Below are positions 34,471 to 46,491 of a stretch of 64,000 bases of DNA, piece after piece (position 1 is the first letter of the stretch; the number at the start of each line of letters is the position of its first letter). The position numbers and the translations under genes are program-made. The notes below the pieces were generated by a model. It saw nothing but the letters and a program-made list of their open reading frames with translations, did not search any database and had not been told where the DNA came from. Origin of the DNA: Manihot esculenta (taxonomy: Eukaryota > Streptophyta > Magnoliopsida > Malpighiales > Euphorbiaceae); contig NC_035170.2 in NCBI RefSeq assembly GCF_001659605.2, positions 7,633,001-7,697,000 on the forward strand, given 5' to 3'.

Positions 34471-35489
34471 GTTTACTAATGGCGTAGTACTACAAGGTAC
34501 TACTTTAACATATATTGAACCACAGACCCTAAAGTACAACTGAGTGAAACCATATTGTACTTTTTTGTACTTTTCCAAATAATAAAATTTTCCACTCTCT
34601 CAAAGTTTTCTTTTGAATCTTCATTGAACTAAATTCTCTTTTTAAATGGTAGGAGAACATCCTTATAGAAATAACTCAAGTCATACTTGAGCAACCTTAA
34701 GTAAGGTATGGTTGAAAAGATATCAAATATAGAATTACAAGTATAAAATGTTAATAAAATGATAGAGAAGATGCCAACAAAAAGTAAAGAGCATTAAATG
34801 AAAGGTTTTAAAAAGGCTCATTGTATCTCTTAAATTTGCAATGCTTTTATCAGTTGAAAAGGAAATAAATTTATACAGTAAGATAAAAAAAAAAAAAAAA
34901 AAAAACCTTAAATCCTTAGTTGTAGAAGTTGTGTAATGGGTAGATAAATTTAGCAAATTAGTCATTTCTCTATTACAAAATATGCAAACTGAAATTAGAT
35001 AAAAGTCGTTTGAAATTAGATATCTAAAAATAACGCAAACATAAAATAGGTATCTAAATTTGAACTAAGTTTTATGTTAGATATTTAAGTTTAGCTTTAA
35101 TAAATTTAGACATAAAACAAATATTTCATTTCTTCTTATTGCAAAGATTAACTTTCTAACTTTTAAATTTTTTCAAAAATACTTTGAAAAATTATTCTGA
35201 TTATTTAAAAACTTTATAAATGTTTTTGAGATAAGCCTCAGATAGTGAAATTAGAGGAAAAATATTTAAAGATTATTATTAGCATATAAACTATTTTATC
35301 TTTTATATTTAACCTCTATGACCATATTTTTAATCTTTAACTCCAATTTGACATTGATGCACGTTATTTTATATAATATATAAAGGGCACAATACAAAAA
35401 AAGTAATATGTGATTCTATTGGTTTTTCACTTTAAGGTTTCTGATTTAATTTTTCTCAAAGTAATACCTAGTGGTATCATATTATCAAC
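34471..35489 (-). repeat. TIR-bearing non-autonomous repeat, copy 3
   Basis: Inverted relative to copies 1 and 2. The left edge GTTTACTAATGGCGTAGTAC followed by TTGAACCACAGACCCTAAAG is mirrored at the right edge by CTTTAAGGTTTCTGATTTAA and GTATCATATTATCAAC, giving long degenerate TIRs. Internal phrases such as TAAGTAAGGTATGGTTGAAA match, in reverse, copies 1 and 2. No coding capacity. Confidence 0.55.
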
Positions 35490-35544
35490 AAATAGCATGC
35501 AATAATTTGAGATGCTCTAGAAAATCCTAATGTGAAAATTATAT

Positions 35545-36200
35545 TATGAGTTACTACTTTAACACAAGTTGAACTACTGACACTAAAGAGAAAATAAGTA
35601 AAAAAAAAAAAAAAGTGAAATCACATTGTTTTTTTTGTACTTTTCTTGGATATAGCAACCTTAAGTAGACTATGGTTGAAAAGATGCTATTCTAGAAAAC
35701 TTAGAATTATAGCTATAAAATTTTACTAAGATAACAGAGAAAATTGCTAACAAAAAAAAAAAAGAGTATTGAATTAAAGGTTTAGAAAGGCTCATAGTAT
35801 CTCTTGAATTCATAATACTTTTATTAGTTGATAGGGAAGTAAATTTAAGTAGTCAGATTTGAAATCTTAAATTCATAGCTATAAAAGTTGTGTAATGGCT
35901 AGTTATATTTGGCAAACTGGTCATTCCTCCATTAAAAAATGTGTAAATTAGAATAAAATAAAAGTTATCTAAAATTAGATATCTAAAGATAAGCATATAT
36001 AAAGTGGGCACTAAAATTTAAAATAAGTTTTACGTTAGATACTTAATTTTAGTTTTGACAAATTTAGACATTAAAATAAAGATTTATTTTTTTTTCGGTG
36101 CAAAGATTAACTTCCTAAATTTTAAATCATCCGTAATATACTTTGAATAATTATTCTGATCATTCAAAAATTTCATAAATATGTATAAAGCAAGTCTTAA
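35545..36200 (-). repeat. TIR-bearing non-autonomous repeat, copy 4 (partial)
   Basis: Repeats the sequence blocks of copy 3, for example TAAGTAGACTATGGTTGAAA at 35653 and AAAGGTTTAGAAAGGCTCAT at 35775, and begins with the end motif ACTACTTTAACACAAGTTGA. The far end is missing. Confidence 0.5.
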
Positions 36201-38380
36201 ATAGTGAAATTTGAGAAATAAAATAAAAAGACCCAAAATACTCAAAAATAAAAGAAGAATAGCCATGCTTTTTTTAAGGAGAAGTTTCATCAAGGAGATG
36301 TCTTCTCCTTCATTTCGCGGAGTCCTATTCTCCTTCATCACAGGCAGGCAGCCTTGTCCTTCGTTGTGAGAAGCCATTTCTCCTTTGTCACGAGGAGAAG
36401 CTTTTGTTATGGGAGAGTGCATCCCTTTAACTTATCGCAAGAGATGAAGAAGAAGGAGAAATTGAAAGAGTGAGGTGCAATTTTATAAGGTAAAATACTG
36501 AGAATGGAGTGAGGGAGAAGAGAGAGTGTGGAGTGAGGGTGGAGTAGGCGGTGACAGATAAATGAAGTAGTGAGGGTTAGAGTTTTATCTTATTCTATAT
36601 ATATATAAGTAGTTCGGTTCAATTTTTCTCATTGATTTTGATTAATTAATCGAATTGAATTGAAAATTGGAATGTCCTAAAATTAATAACTGAACCAACT
36701 GAATAGACTAAATCGATTTTTCGATTAAAACTGAAAAGTGCACACTCCTAATTTTGATTCCTTAAATATTTTTATTGAATTCTTCATGAAATTCATATGA
36801 TTTTCATATATTATTTACTTGATTATGAGTTTACTTGATTTAGTTATAATTTTTCATAAATTGTTCAAGTAATTAGGTCGCTCTAGATAATTTCAATCAA
36901 TACTGCGATTTCAATGATATGTAACTCGGTCTTCTGACACCAAATCAGGTAATTCTTAAGGATAAAGTCAATTTTGAGAAGTTAACTAAAATTTTTATTC
37001 TTTGGATTTTCACATTCAAGCATTTAACATAGTACTATATTATATATAATATAAAATCAATGTCCATAATCTATTATATTCTAAAACAGTTTTCTTGCAA
37101 TGGTCATAACTCAATGTTTTACTAGTCCTTTTTGCTTAATTGTGTTTTTTTATTATTTTATACTATACCTTTAGAATTTCTCTATAAAATTTTAAATTTT
37201 ACTATATTTGTTCAAGCAGTTTATCTATAAATTTATACTTTAGTGCCATAATGTATCATAATCAAGTATACATTTTCAGTAGGGCTTTACTCGAGTTATT
37301 ATTTCTAGTTTTAGTGTTTTTATCTTTACTTTCATATTAAAATATATACTTGAATATTAGAATAAGAGGTAGATGAAAGCTAGAGTTCCTTTTGACTTTC
37401 CCCACATTAGTTGAATTCTATCTTGTTTAGAATTGTGTTTGTTTTAGACTTCTATTTCCTTTAGAATTTATTTCTTTTATTTTATTTAGATATGAAAGTT
37501 AATTATTTTTATTTTTGAATTTTATTTATTCTGGTTCTTTTATTTTCCTTATAGTAATTTTTATTTAATAAATGAAAATAGAAAAGGAGGAAAAGACCAT
37601 TTTACTCTTCTTTCTTCAACTTGGCCGAAAAGCTCTTCTTTCTTGGTGTGCATGTTCTGCATTGGTGGACTAGTGGAGCCCATGATGGAGCCCAATTACA
37701 TATGAAAACCTAAAGGAGCAATTTGAAGATCCTTTGCAAAAGGTAATAGACCTATAAGCCTTGTAATAGTTTAGGCTAGTTTAATTATTATTTTAATTAT
37801 TTCTTTTTAATATTGAGGTTGTAATTAATTATTTTCTCTTTCCTCCTTTCTTATGGCTTTTTAGGGATTAAATTTATTATTCTCCCTCTTTCTATATATA
37901 ATTTAAATGCTTTCTTAGTTTAAATATGCATGTAACTTGAAAATAGTAACTTAGAAAATTCACTTGGTAATTCTAAAAGCAACTTTGCATGATTAGGCAA
38001 ATGGTTTGCATGAAAATGGTTTGGTAAAATCCTTAAGGCAAGAGGACCATAAGATAAACTTAAGATGCATGCTTAGAAATGTATGCATGCTAGGAACCCA
38101 ACTCGTGGTGCAAATTGAACCATAGCATGAAATGAACTTGAAAATATATCTAATAGAGCATCCTGTCAATCATCTCATCTAAAGTGAAGTAAAAACCTCA
38201 TATGCTTATGCTAAAGGATGCGCATGAATTGGATGATTATGTGATCAATGCGCATTAATATTAGTTTGCATTATGCCTGAAAGGGATCCTAATTAATACA
38301 TTAAGACAAAATATAATAAATGCATGTAGGGGCTAGTGTTGATTCTCAATAGTAAATTTCAGGCAAAAAGACTTCCTAAT
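36201..38380. other. AT-rich intergenic DNA with a MITE relic
   Basis: A purine/pyrimidine-biased patch at 36260-36480 has repeated TTCTCCTT phrases; its minus-strand frame lacks any domain. At 36610-36752 AGTTCGGTTCAATTTTTC, AATCGATTTTTCGATT and GTGCACACTCCTAAT look like a decayed relative of the foldback element at 50956. From 36760 to 38380 I see only AT-rich non-coding DNA. Confidence 0.45.
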
Positions 38381-38882
38381 ACCTTTCATCTCTTGTATCC
38401 ATTATCCCAAACTCATACTTCTAATTCATAGAATATGAAGGATATTGGAACTCTGCTAAGGGTAAGTCATTCAATTACATCTTTCACTTTGTCCATACTT
38501 TTATCAGGATGGCAACTCCTTTTCTCCGTTCAGCACTGAATGAATAAATATCTGAGTCCCATGGTAATATTATGGAAAGATGAGATCCTAACTAGAATGG
38601 AGAATTCGTGCTCCCATAACCACCTTACTAAACTTTCCAAACCACATCCGAGAACTCTGTTTTAAACTATAGAGAGATTTTTAAAGTTTACAAACCTTGT
38701 TTGACTCCCTTTAAGCAACAAAATTAAATGTTTATTCAACATAAACTTTCACTTGAATATTGCCCCAGAGAAAATCATTTTTGATATCCAGTTGGTGTAA
38801 GGGCCAATTATATATAGTTGCTACAAAAACAAACAACAGAATATATGCCAACTTGGCAACTCGAGTGAAAGTATCAAAGTAG
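38380..38882 (-). pseudogene. Ty1/copia reverse transcriptase remnant, downstream part
   Basis: Minus-strand translation from 38882 gives TFTRVAKL, then WPLHQLDIKNDFLWGN, VKVYVE and VCKL-KSLYSLKQ, the signature of copia reverse transcriptase (TFSPVAK, HQLDVKNAFL.G, VYM, CRLKKSLYGLKQ). Stops are frequent. Element B interrupts the frame at 38883-38888; the upstream part continues at 48745. Confidence 0.75.
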
Positions 38883-38887
38883 CCAAT

Positions 38888-41115
38888 TGTAACGACCCGA
38901 AAATCGGACCGCTACCGGCGCTAGGATCCGGATCGACTTAAGGCCGCCGGGACTCGTAGCAAGCCTAACATGAAACTTGTGAACCTGTTTAATCCCATAC
39001 ATGATCAACAATCATACATAAAAAAATTAAAACTTTCCTTTACATCATACACCATACTCAACCTGTGCATGCACTAAACATAACATAACTTAAACATTAA
39101 TCCCTCAGTGGGATCTCATCCTTGCCCAAGTGGGCGATACATCATAAGTTGAGTTGGTTAAACATAAACATCAATAGACATTAAGATCATGTATCAACAA
39201 GGGATTACAATACTCATAGGGTCAAGCACAACTATAATCTCAATATACCTCATTATACAATCTGTCATGTCCACATTCTAACTATTACATAAACATGTAC
39301 TTCAAACTTTGGCTAACCTCCTGGTCTACCCTGTACCTGCACATCTGGGGTTAGGGGAGAGGGGTGAGCTACAAAGCCCAGTGAGCAGAATAATAAAATA
39401 TTTAAAATATATGATAACATGAAATGCATCACATCACAGCTAATCACATCAAGGATGAATTTGTCACCAATAGTCCTCTACACATTCCAATAATGCCAGG
39501 GGCGTAGAATGGGCCTCACTGGTCTTTCTCTTACATACATAACATAACATAACATTCCATAGTGCCAGGGGCGTAGAATGGGCCTCACTGGTCTTTCTCT
39601 TACATAGTGCCAAGGGCGTAGAATGGGCCTCACTGGTCTTCCGTACCGTATCATCATCATATCATAACATAGGAGGACTAAAGGATCATTCAACATTCAT
39701 CCGCATCATCAACATAATATGCAATGCAACATATTCGTGAATTCTAATGCAAGCACCCTATTATATCTCATGGCATTCATGATGCGTGAATCATGCTAAA
39801 ACTGATTTATTTATTTAAAAGCATAAGAGTTATTCCACTCACCTCTGGGTAGCTCTGACCAGACACTGGGGTAGCAGACTCACTGCTGGGGTCCTCGGTT
39901 CCTCGGGTCCGAACCTACACAGGTGGACTCAAATGAGGGACCAAACAACTAGAACATAACTCTAAAAACATCCCCTAAAACCCCCTAAAACATCTCAAAA
40001 CATCCATGCAAAACATGCAAAGAAAGGCGGGACAGGGCACTTTCGGCGGCAGGTTCGGCGGCCTAAAGTCCCAGACAGATCCGAAAGTCAGGCACTTTCG
40101 GCGGCACCTTCGGCGGCCGAAAGTCCCAGACAGATCCGAAAGTCCTCTTTCGGGGGCAAGCTTCGGCAGCCAAATGCTGCCTCCTCAAGGGGGTTCGGCG
40201 GCCGAAAGTTCCTTCGGCTGCCGAACCTGGTTTCTCCCAAATGGGCAGAAACTTGGCTCAAACGAGCCTCTTGCCTCCCCAAGCCTCAAATCATGCATAA
40301 ACTTGTTCTAAAACATGCATACATATCATACATTACACCTAGGGGTCTCAAACTAGCATATACCCCAACTACAACACTTCAAACACACATCAACAACATA
40401 CATTGTCCATAAATCACATAAAACCTAACATAGCTCAACTAACTTAAACATGCATTTCTACCCCATAAAACTTCATAAAACTTGTTTAAAACATACATTG
40501 AGCTTAAGATCGGCTCTTACCTCTTGAAGATCGAGAAAGAGACGACCAAAACTCGGAGATCCAAGCAAATGAGCTCCTGAGTTTCCAAAGCTCCAAACTT
40601 GTTTAAAATGCTCAAAACTTGCAATGTGATGTTAAAACTCAAGAAAAATGGAGGATATTTGAAGAAAGAACACAAGATTTGGGGAGAGGGAGGTCGGAAG
40701 CTAGCTGTGGCCGGAAATGGGAGAAAGCTCCCCCATTTCGGCTAAGTGCCCCTTTTATAGGTGGCTGGCCAGGCCACGTTCGGGGGCCGAAAGTGCTTCC
40801 GCATGCATGCCATGTTCGGCGGCCGAACTTGAGTTTCGGCGGCCGAACCTGGACTTCCCTCACTCATGCTTTCGGGGGCCTAACGTGCCTCCAAAACGCA
40901 TGCATGTTCGGCGGTCGAACTTGACTTTCGGCGGCCGAACCTGGGTTTTCCTCCAAAGACTTTTCATACAAAACTCATGTAAAAACATTCTTAAAATTAT
41001 TAAAAACATGAAAACATATCATAAAAACATACTTTTACCCTTCTAGAGGTTTCCGACATCCGAGATTCCACCGGACGGTAGGAATTCCGATACCGGAGTC
41101 TAGCCGGGTATTACA
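38888..41115 (-). repeat. 3' LTR of element B, 2,228 bp
   Basis: Starts TGTAACGACCCG and ends GGGTATTACA in plus-strand reading. Contains two clusters of TTCGGCGGCCGAA-like palindromes (about 40040-40225 and 40785-40945) and a triple repeat of GGGGCGTAGAATGGGCCTCA. Confidence 0.95.
39494..39642. repeat. Three-unit repeat inside the LTR
   Basis: The phrase GTGCCAGGGGCGTAGAATGG with CCTCACTGGTCTTTCTCTTA recurs at about 39494, 39562 and 39608. The same triplet is in the 5' LTR (47099-47245), and versions exist in element A and both Tekay-family solo LTRs. Confidence 0.85.
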
Positions 41116-41151
41116 TTCTCCCCCCTTAAGAACATTCGTCCCCGAATGTTC
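41116..41151 (-). promoter_or_regulatory. Polypurine tract and stem-loop of element B
   Basis: On the minus strand a 9-bp perfect stem (GAACATTCG / CGAATGTTC, loop GGGA, 41151-41130) is followed by TTAAGGGGGGAGAA and then the 3' LTR start TGTAATACCC. The purine tract is the expected plus-strand primer. Confidence 0.85.
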
Positions 41152-41223
41152 CTCAACTAGTACATGCATAGCAAAGCAACATAACATACATACATAACAC
41201 ATAGCACACAAGGATACTAACCT

Positions 41224-44200
41224 CTAAAAGAGATGGGGATATTGCTGGAGCATGGACTCCCGTGTCTCCCAGGTGCACTCTTCCATATTGTGGTGGTTCC
41301 ATAGGACTTTCACCATCGGGATTTCCTTGTTTCTTAGCTTTCTGATCTGAGTGTCTATGATCCGCACTGGTTGCTCAATATAGGTGAGATCCTCTTGGAT
41401 CTCCACATCAGGCTCACTAAGAACCTTGCCCGGATCTGACACAAATTTCCTCAACATTGAAACATGGAAAACCGGATGGATTCTTGCCATTGAAGCAGGC
41501 AAATCTAGCTTGTACGACACGTTTCCAATCTTCTGCAAGATTTCAAAGGGTCCGATGTATCGTGGAGCTAGTTTACCTTTCTTTCCAAAGCGAACCACTC
41601 CTTTCATTGGAGACACCTTGAGCAATACCAGATCCCCCTCCTGAAACTCTACCTGTCTTCTGCGGATGTCTGCATAACTCTTCTGTCTGCTTGCAGCAGT
41701 TTTGATTCTCTCTCTGATTATGGGTACTACCCTGCTGGTGATCTCTACTAACTCAGGCCCTGCCAAGGCCTTTTCTCCAACTTCCTCCCAGCAAACAGGT
41801 GACCTGCACTTCCTCCCATATAAAGCTTCATATGGAGCCATCCCGATGCTAGCATGATGGCTGTTATTGTAGGCAAACTCCACCAAAGGTAGATGTTGCC
41901 TCCAAGAACCTCCAAGAACCTCCAAAGTCCAGCACACACATCCTAAGCATATCCTCGATAGTCTGGATGGTCCTTTCTGACTGTCCGTCAGTCTGAGGGT
42001 GGAAGGCAGTACTGAAATCCAACCTAGTACCCATGGCATCCTGCAGACTCCGCCAAAACCTGGAGGTGAACTGGGGCCCTCTATCTGACACTATAGAAAC
42101 AGGAACCCCATGCAGTCTGACGATCTCATCCACATATACCTGCGCCAACTTGTCCACAGAGTAGCCACTCCTGATAGGGATGAAGTGAGCAGATTTGGTG
42201 AGTCTGTCCACAATCACCCATATGGAGTCCAATCTGTTGGACGTCGCCGGTAACCCCACTACGAAGTCCATAGCTATATTCTCCCATTTCCATTATGGAA
42301 TAGGTAGCGGGTTAAGCATTCCAGCCGGCTTCTGATGTTCCAGCTTCACTCTCTGACATACTTCGCAGGCGGACACAAATTGTGCCACTTCTTTCTTCAT
42401 CGCTGGCCACCAATACACCTTCTTCAAATCTTGATACATCTTGGTGGCCCCGGGGTGAATGCTATATCTTGCATTATGAGCCTCTCTCATAATGTCTCCT
42501 TTTAGCCCTATGTCATCTGGTACACATAAACGATTCCCATAGCGGAGGATTCCCTTGCTGTCAAATCTGAACTCACTATCCTTGCCTGACTGAACAGTCC
42601 TGGCAATCTTCACTAACTCTGGGTCCTCATGCTGTTTCTGAGCCACCTGCTCCAGAAACACGGGTGTCACTTTCATCTGAGCAACCAAGGCACATGTACC
42701 AGACAACTCTAACTGTAGACCTTCATCAATGAGTTTGTAAAACTCCTTCACCACCGGTCTCCTCTCTGCCGTGATGTGGGATAGACTGCCTAGTGACTTC
42801 TGGCTTAGGGCGTCTGCCACGACATTCGCCTTACCCGGATGATACTGAATCTTGCAATCGTAGTCACTCAGCAGCTCTACCCATCTCCTCTGTCTCAAGT
42901 TCAAATCTCTTTGACTCAAGATGTACTGCAGGCTCTTATGATCGGTAAAGATCTCACATTTTACCCCATAGAGGTAATGCCTCCACATCTTGAGCGCAAA
43001 GATTACTGCTGCCATCTCAAGGTCATGTGTGGGGTAATTCAACTCGTGCTTCTTCAGCTGCCTAGAAGCATAAGCAATCACCCTCTCATTTTGCATCAGT
43101 ACACAACCCAGTCCCACACGGGACGCATCACAAAAGACTGTAAAGTCCTCATCACTAGATGGCAGAGCTAAAACTGGTGCTGAAGTCAACCTCTTCTTAA
43201 GCTCTTCGAAACTCTCTTCGCACTGGTCGGTCCACAGAAACTTCTGATTCTTCCTGGTTAGTCTGGTCAAAGGAGCTGCTATTTTCGAGAAGTCCTGAAC
43301 GAACCTCCTGTAGTAACCTGCCAAACCCAAGAAACTCCTGATCTCCGTCACTGAAGTGGGTCTAGGCCAGTTAGCCACAGTTTCTGTCTTCTTGGGGTCC
43401 ACCTCTATCCCATTCTCTAACACTACATGCCCCAAGAACGAAATGCTCCTCAGCCAGAACTCACATTTAGAGAACTTGGCATACAAGCCATATTCCCTCA
43501 AGGTCTGCAAAACCAACCGCAGATGATGGGCATGCTCCTCTGCATTCCTGGAATACACTAAGATATCATCTATGAAGACAATAACGAAGTGATCCAGGTA
43601 CTGGCTAAACACTCTGTTCATGAGATCCATGAATGCTGCAGGGGCGTTGGTTAACCCGAACGGCATTACAAGGAACTCAAAATGCCCATATCTGGTCCTG
43701 AAAGCCGTCTTTGGCACATCCTCATCTCTGATCCTCAGCTGATGGTACCCAGATCTCAGATCTATTTTGGAGAAACAACCCGCTCCTGCTAGCTGGTCGA
43801 ATAGATCGTCGATCCTTGGCAAAGGGTACTTGTTTTTGGTAGTGACTTTGTTCAACTGCCTGTAGTCGATACAAAGTCTAAGGGATCCATCCTTCTTTCT
43901 GACAAACAACACTGGAGCACCCCAAGGTGAGGTACTCGGTCGGATGAAGCCCTTGTCTACCAGCTCCTGTAACTGCTCCTTCAACTCTTTCAACTCGGCT
44001 GGAGCCATCCTGTAGGGAGGGATAGAGATCGGTCGGGTTCCAGGCATCAGTTCTATCTCGAACTCTATCTCCCTAGCAGGTGGTAAACCTGGCAGCTCGT
44101 CTGGGAAGACGTCTAGAAACTCTCTAACCACTGGCACCGAGGCGGGTTCTCTAACCTGACTGTTAAGCTCTCTCACATGAGCCAAATACCCCTGACATCC

Positions 44201-46219
44201 CCTCCTAAGCAACCTACGAGCCTGAAGAGCTGATATCAGACCTCTAGGTGTACCCCTCTTGTCTCCTCTGAAGACAACCTCAGACCCATCCTGACCTCTG
44301 AACCTGACTACCTTGTCTCTGCAATCCAAGGTAGTACCATGGGTAGATAACCAGTCCATCCCTAGAATGACGTCAAAATCTGTCAAGTCTAGAACCACAA
44401 GGTCGGCGGACATGCATCTTCCCTCTATGAAAACTGGACTACACTGGCAGACTGACTCTGCCACTGATGGATCACACCTGGGTCCACTGACCCAGAGAGG
44501 ACACTCTAACTCAGAGATCATCAACCCCAACCTCTGGACGGCTCTCGGAGCAATAAAAGAATGAGATGCACCCGGGTCCATCAAGGCATACACATCTGAA
44601 CAACCAATGACTAAATTACCTACCACCACGGTGTTAGATGCATCTGCCTCCTGTTGAGTCATCGTGAAGATCTGTGCTGGAGCTGATGGACCTTCACCTC
44701 TGAACCCCGCTGAAGAAGAGGCTGCTCCTCTCCCTCTGCCTCTGCCACTGGCCTGAGTCATGGCTGGAGCTGCTGGCTGCGCTACACTGCCTGAGGCTGT
44801 CTGCTGGGACTGAGCCATCGGGACTGCTCTTGGACATTCTCGAGCCATATGCCCCTCCTGACCACATCTGAAACAGGCGTTCGTCCCAAACCGACATACT
44901 CCCCTGTGTGGCTTACCACACCTTGCACAAACTGCATTATCCGCACCAGAGCTTGAGCCACTCCCTAGTCCCAGACTGGACTTAACCTTGTTCCAAAACT
45001 TGTTCTTCTTCGACTTCTTGGTGGTACTGCTCCACCTCTTGCTGCCTGCAGCTGCTGCACTAAAAGAAGAAGAGCCTGGGGTCTTAGAACTAGAAGGCTG
45101 TGCCACTGATTGCTTGACTGTCCCTTGAACGATGGCACTGGCCTCCATTTTCCGGGCCATATCCACTATGGCATGGAAGCTCTCCCTATCTGCTGACTGG
45201 ATCAAGGAGGAATATCTGGAGTGGAGTTTCATGATAGACCTCCTTGACTTTTTCTGATCCGTGTCAAGGCTTTGCCCTGAAAAAGGCAACAGCTCCAAAA
45301 ATCTGTCTGTGAACTCCTCTATTCCCATCTCATCAGTTTGCCTCAACTGCTCAAACTCAATCATTTTTAGCTCCCTCGAGCTATCGGGGAAAGCCCATCC
45401 CGCAAACTCGTTTGCGAACTCTTCCCAAGACATGCTATCCACTTTCGGGTTCACATAATTCTTGAACCACTCTCGTGCCTTCTTGCACTTAAGTGTGAAC
45501 CCAGCCATCTGAATGGCTCTACTATCATCAGCCCCAATCTCATCTGTAATCACCTTGACCCTCTCCAGATACACAAACGGGTCATCCCTTTTTTCATATT
45601 GGGGAGCACCCAACTTCATATAGTCGGTCATCTTGACCTTGCTCCCACTGGCTGAGCTAGGTCTAGGAGGTTGGGTAACTGGGGCTGCTGTTTCTGCTGA
45701 AGGAGGAGGAGGTGCAGCATCCCCTGGGGTAGGGTTTGCTGGATTTGGATAGTAGGGTGGTGGTGGATACATCGGGTACTGTGAGTATGGTGGGTAGTAG
45801 GGTGGGTATGGCATCTGTGTGGGATAAGGGCTAAAGCTGTGGTAGTCCGATGTGCCTCCCATCGAATACCCAGGGTTTTGTGAGAAGGGTGGGTAGTAAG
45901 GTGGCTGAACAAATCCCGAGGCCTGAGTGCCTCCTTGGGATTCTCCCATTCCTTCTTCTGACATACTGACTCCCAGACTGCCATCCCTCCTCTGCTCTAC
46001 ATCCATATCATCCCCCATATCCTCTGACACTCCTCCCTGAACTGTACCTCTGACTGATCTGCTTCTACCCAGATCCAAAGACCTTCTAGGGTCCCTTACT
46101 GTTCTGTCCCTGTTGGACCTGCTAGACATTGCCCTAGGCAATGTAGAAGGACGGGCGCTCATGCCCTCATCCTCAGGTGGCACTCCAGTCAATCGTGCAG
46201 ATCGACGAGTTCCTCTCAT
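41224..46219 (-). pseudogene. gag-pol polyprotein of element B, one stop and one frameshift
   Basis: Starts at [10 protein letters not shown] (46219) and stays open for over 1,300 codons. Domains in order: proline/tyrosine-rich gag, CCHC knuckle ([15 protein letters not shown], about 44850), protease ([11 protein letters not shown], near 44580), reverse transcriptase ([12 protein letters not shown] and FIDDILVYS, near 43565), RNase H (CDASRVGLG), integrase HHCC (HPGATKMY to CEVCQRVK, near 42400). TAA at 42293-42295 replaces a sense codon before the integrase core; the frame resumes ([22 protein letters not shown]) until a tandem 10-bp duplication at 41901-41920 shifts it. The rest carries GPF-type module (YIGPFEILQKIG) and a chromodomain-like tail ending QQYPHLF, stop at 41224-41226. 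Otherwise well preserved; probably mobilised only in trans. Confidence 0.93.
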
Positions 46220-46475
46220 TCTGTTTTCTGGAAAACAGCACACATCACATAAACATTAGCATCATATGGTTCATGTGGGCACACATGAACCCGCATCACA
46301 TACATCACATATCATAGCATATCATTAATGCACATGCCTATTATCATGGCATTTCACATCATCATACAAGACAGGACTCCACATCCTATCCTAGTGGACA
46401 TGATCTCTCCTATTGTGCTTGACCTTCTATAACCTCTATGAGCCCGACACTCTAGGTCCGACCATATGAACCTAG

Positions 46476-46488
46476 GGCTCTGATACCA
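46476..46488 (-). other. Primer binding site, initiator tRNA-Met type (element B)
   Basis: TGGTATCAGAGCC on the minus strand, three bases inside the 5' LTR border at 46492, same placement as in element A. Confidence 0.93.
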
Positions 46489-46491
46489 TTC

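Noticed and set aside
36084..36422. A 112-codon minus-strand frame with repeated GEMASHNEGQG-like phrases.
   Set aside because: The sequence is a purine-biased patch followed by a hydrophobic AT-rich run; no domain, no similar neighbour, no support for transcription.
39494..39642. Regularly spaced repeats resembling a CRISPR array.
   Set aside because: Only three units, spacers not unique, present inside LTRs of a plant retrotransposon. The genome is eukaryotic.
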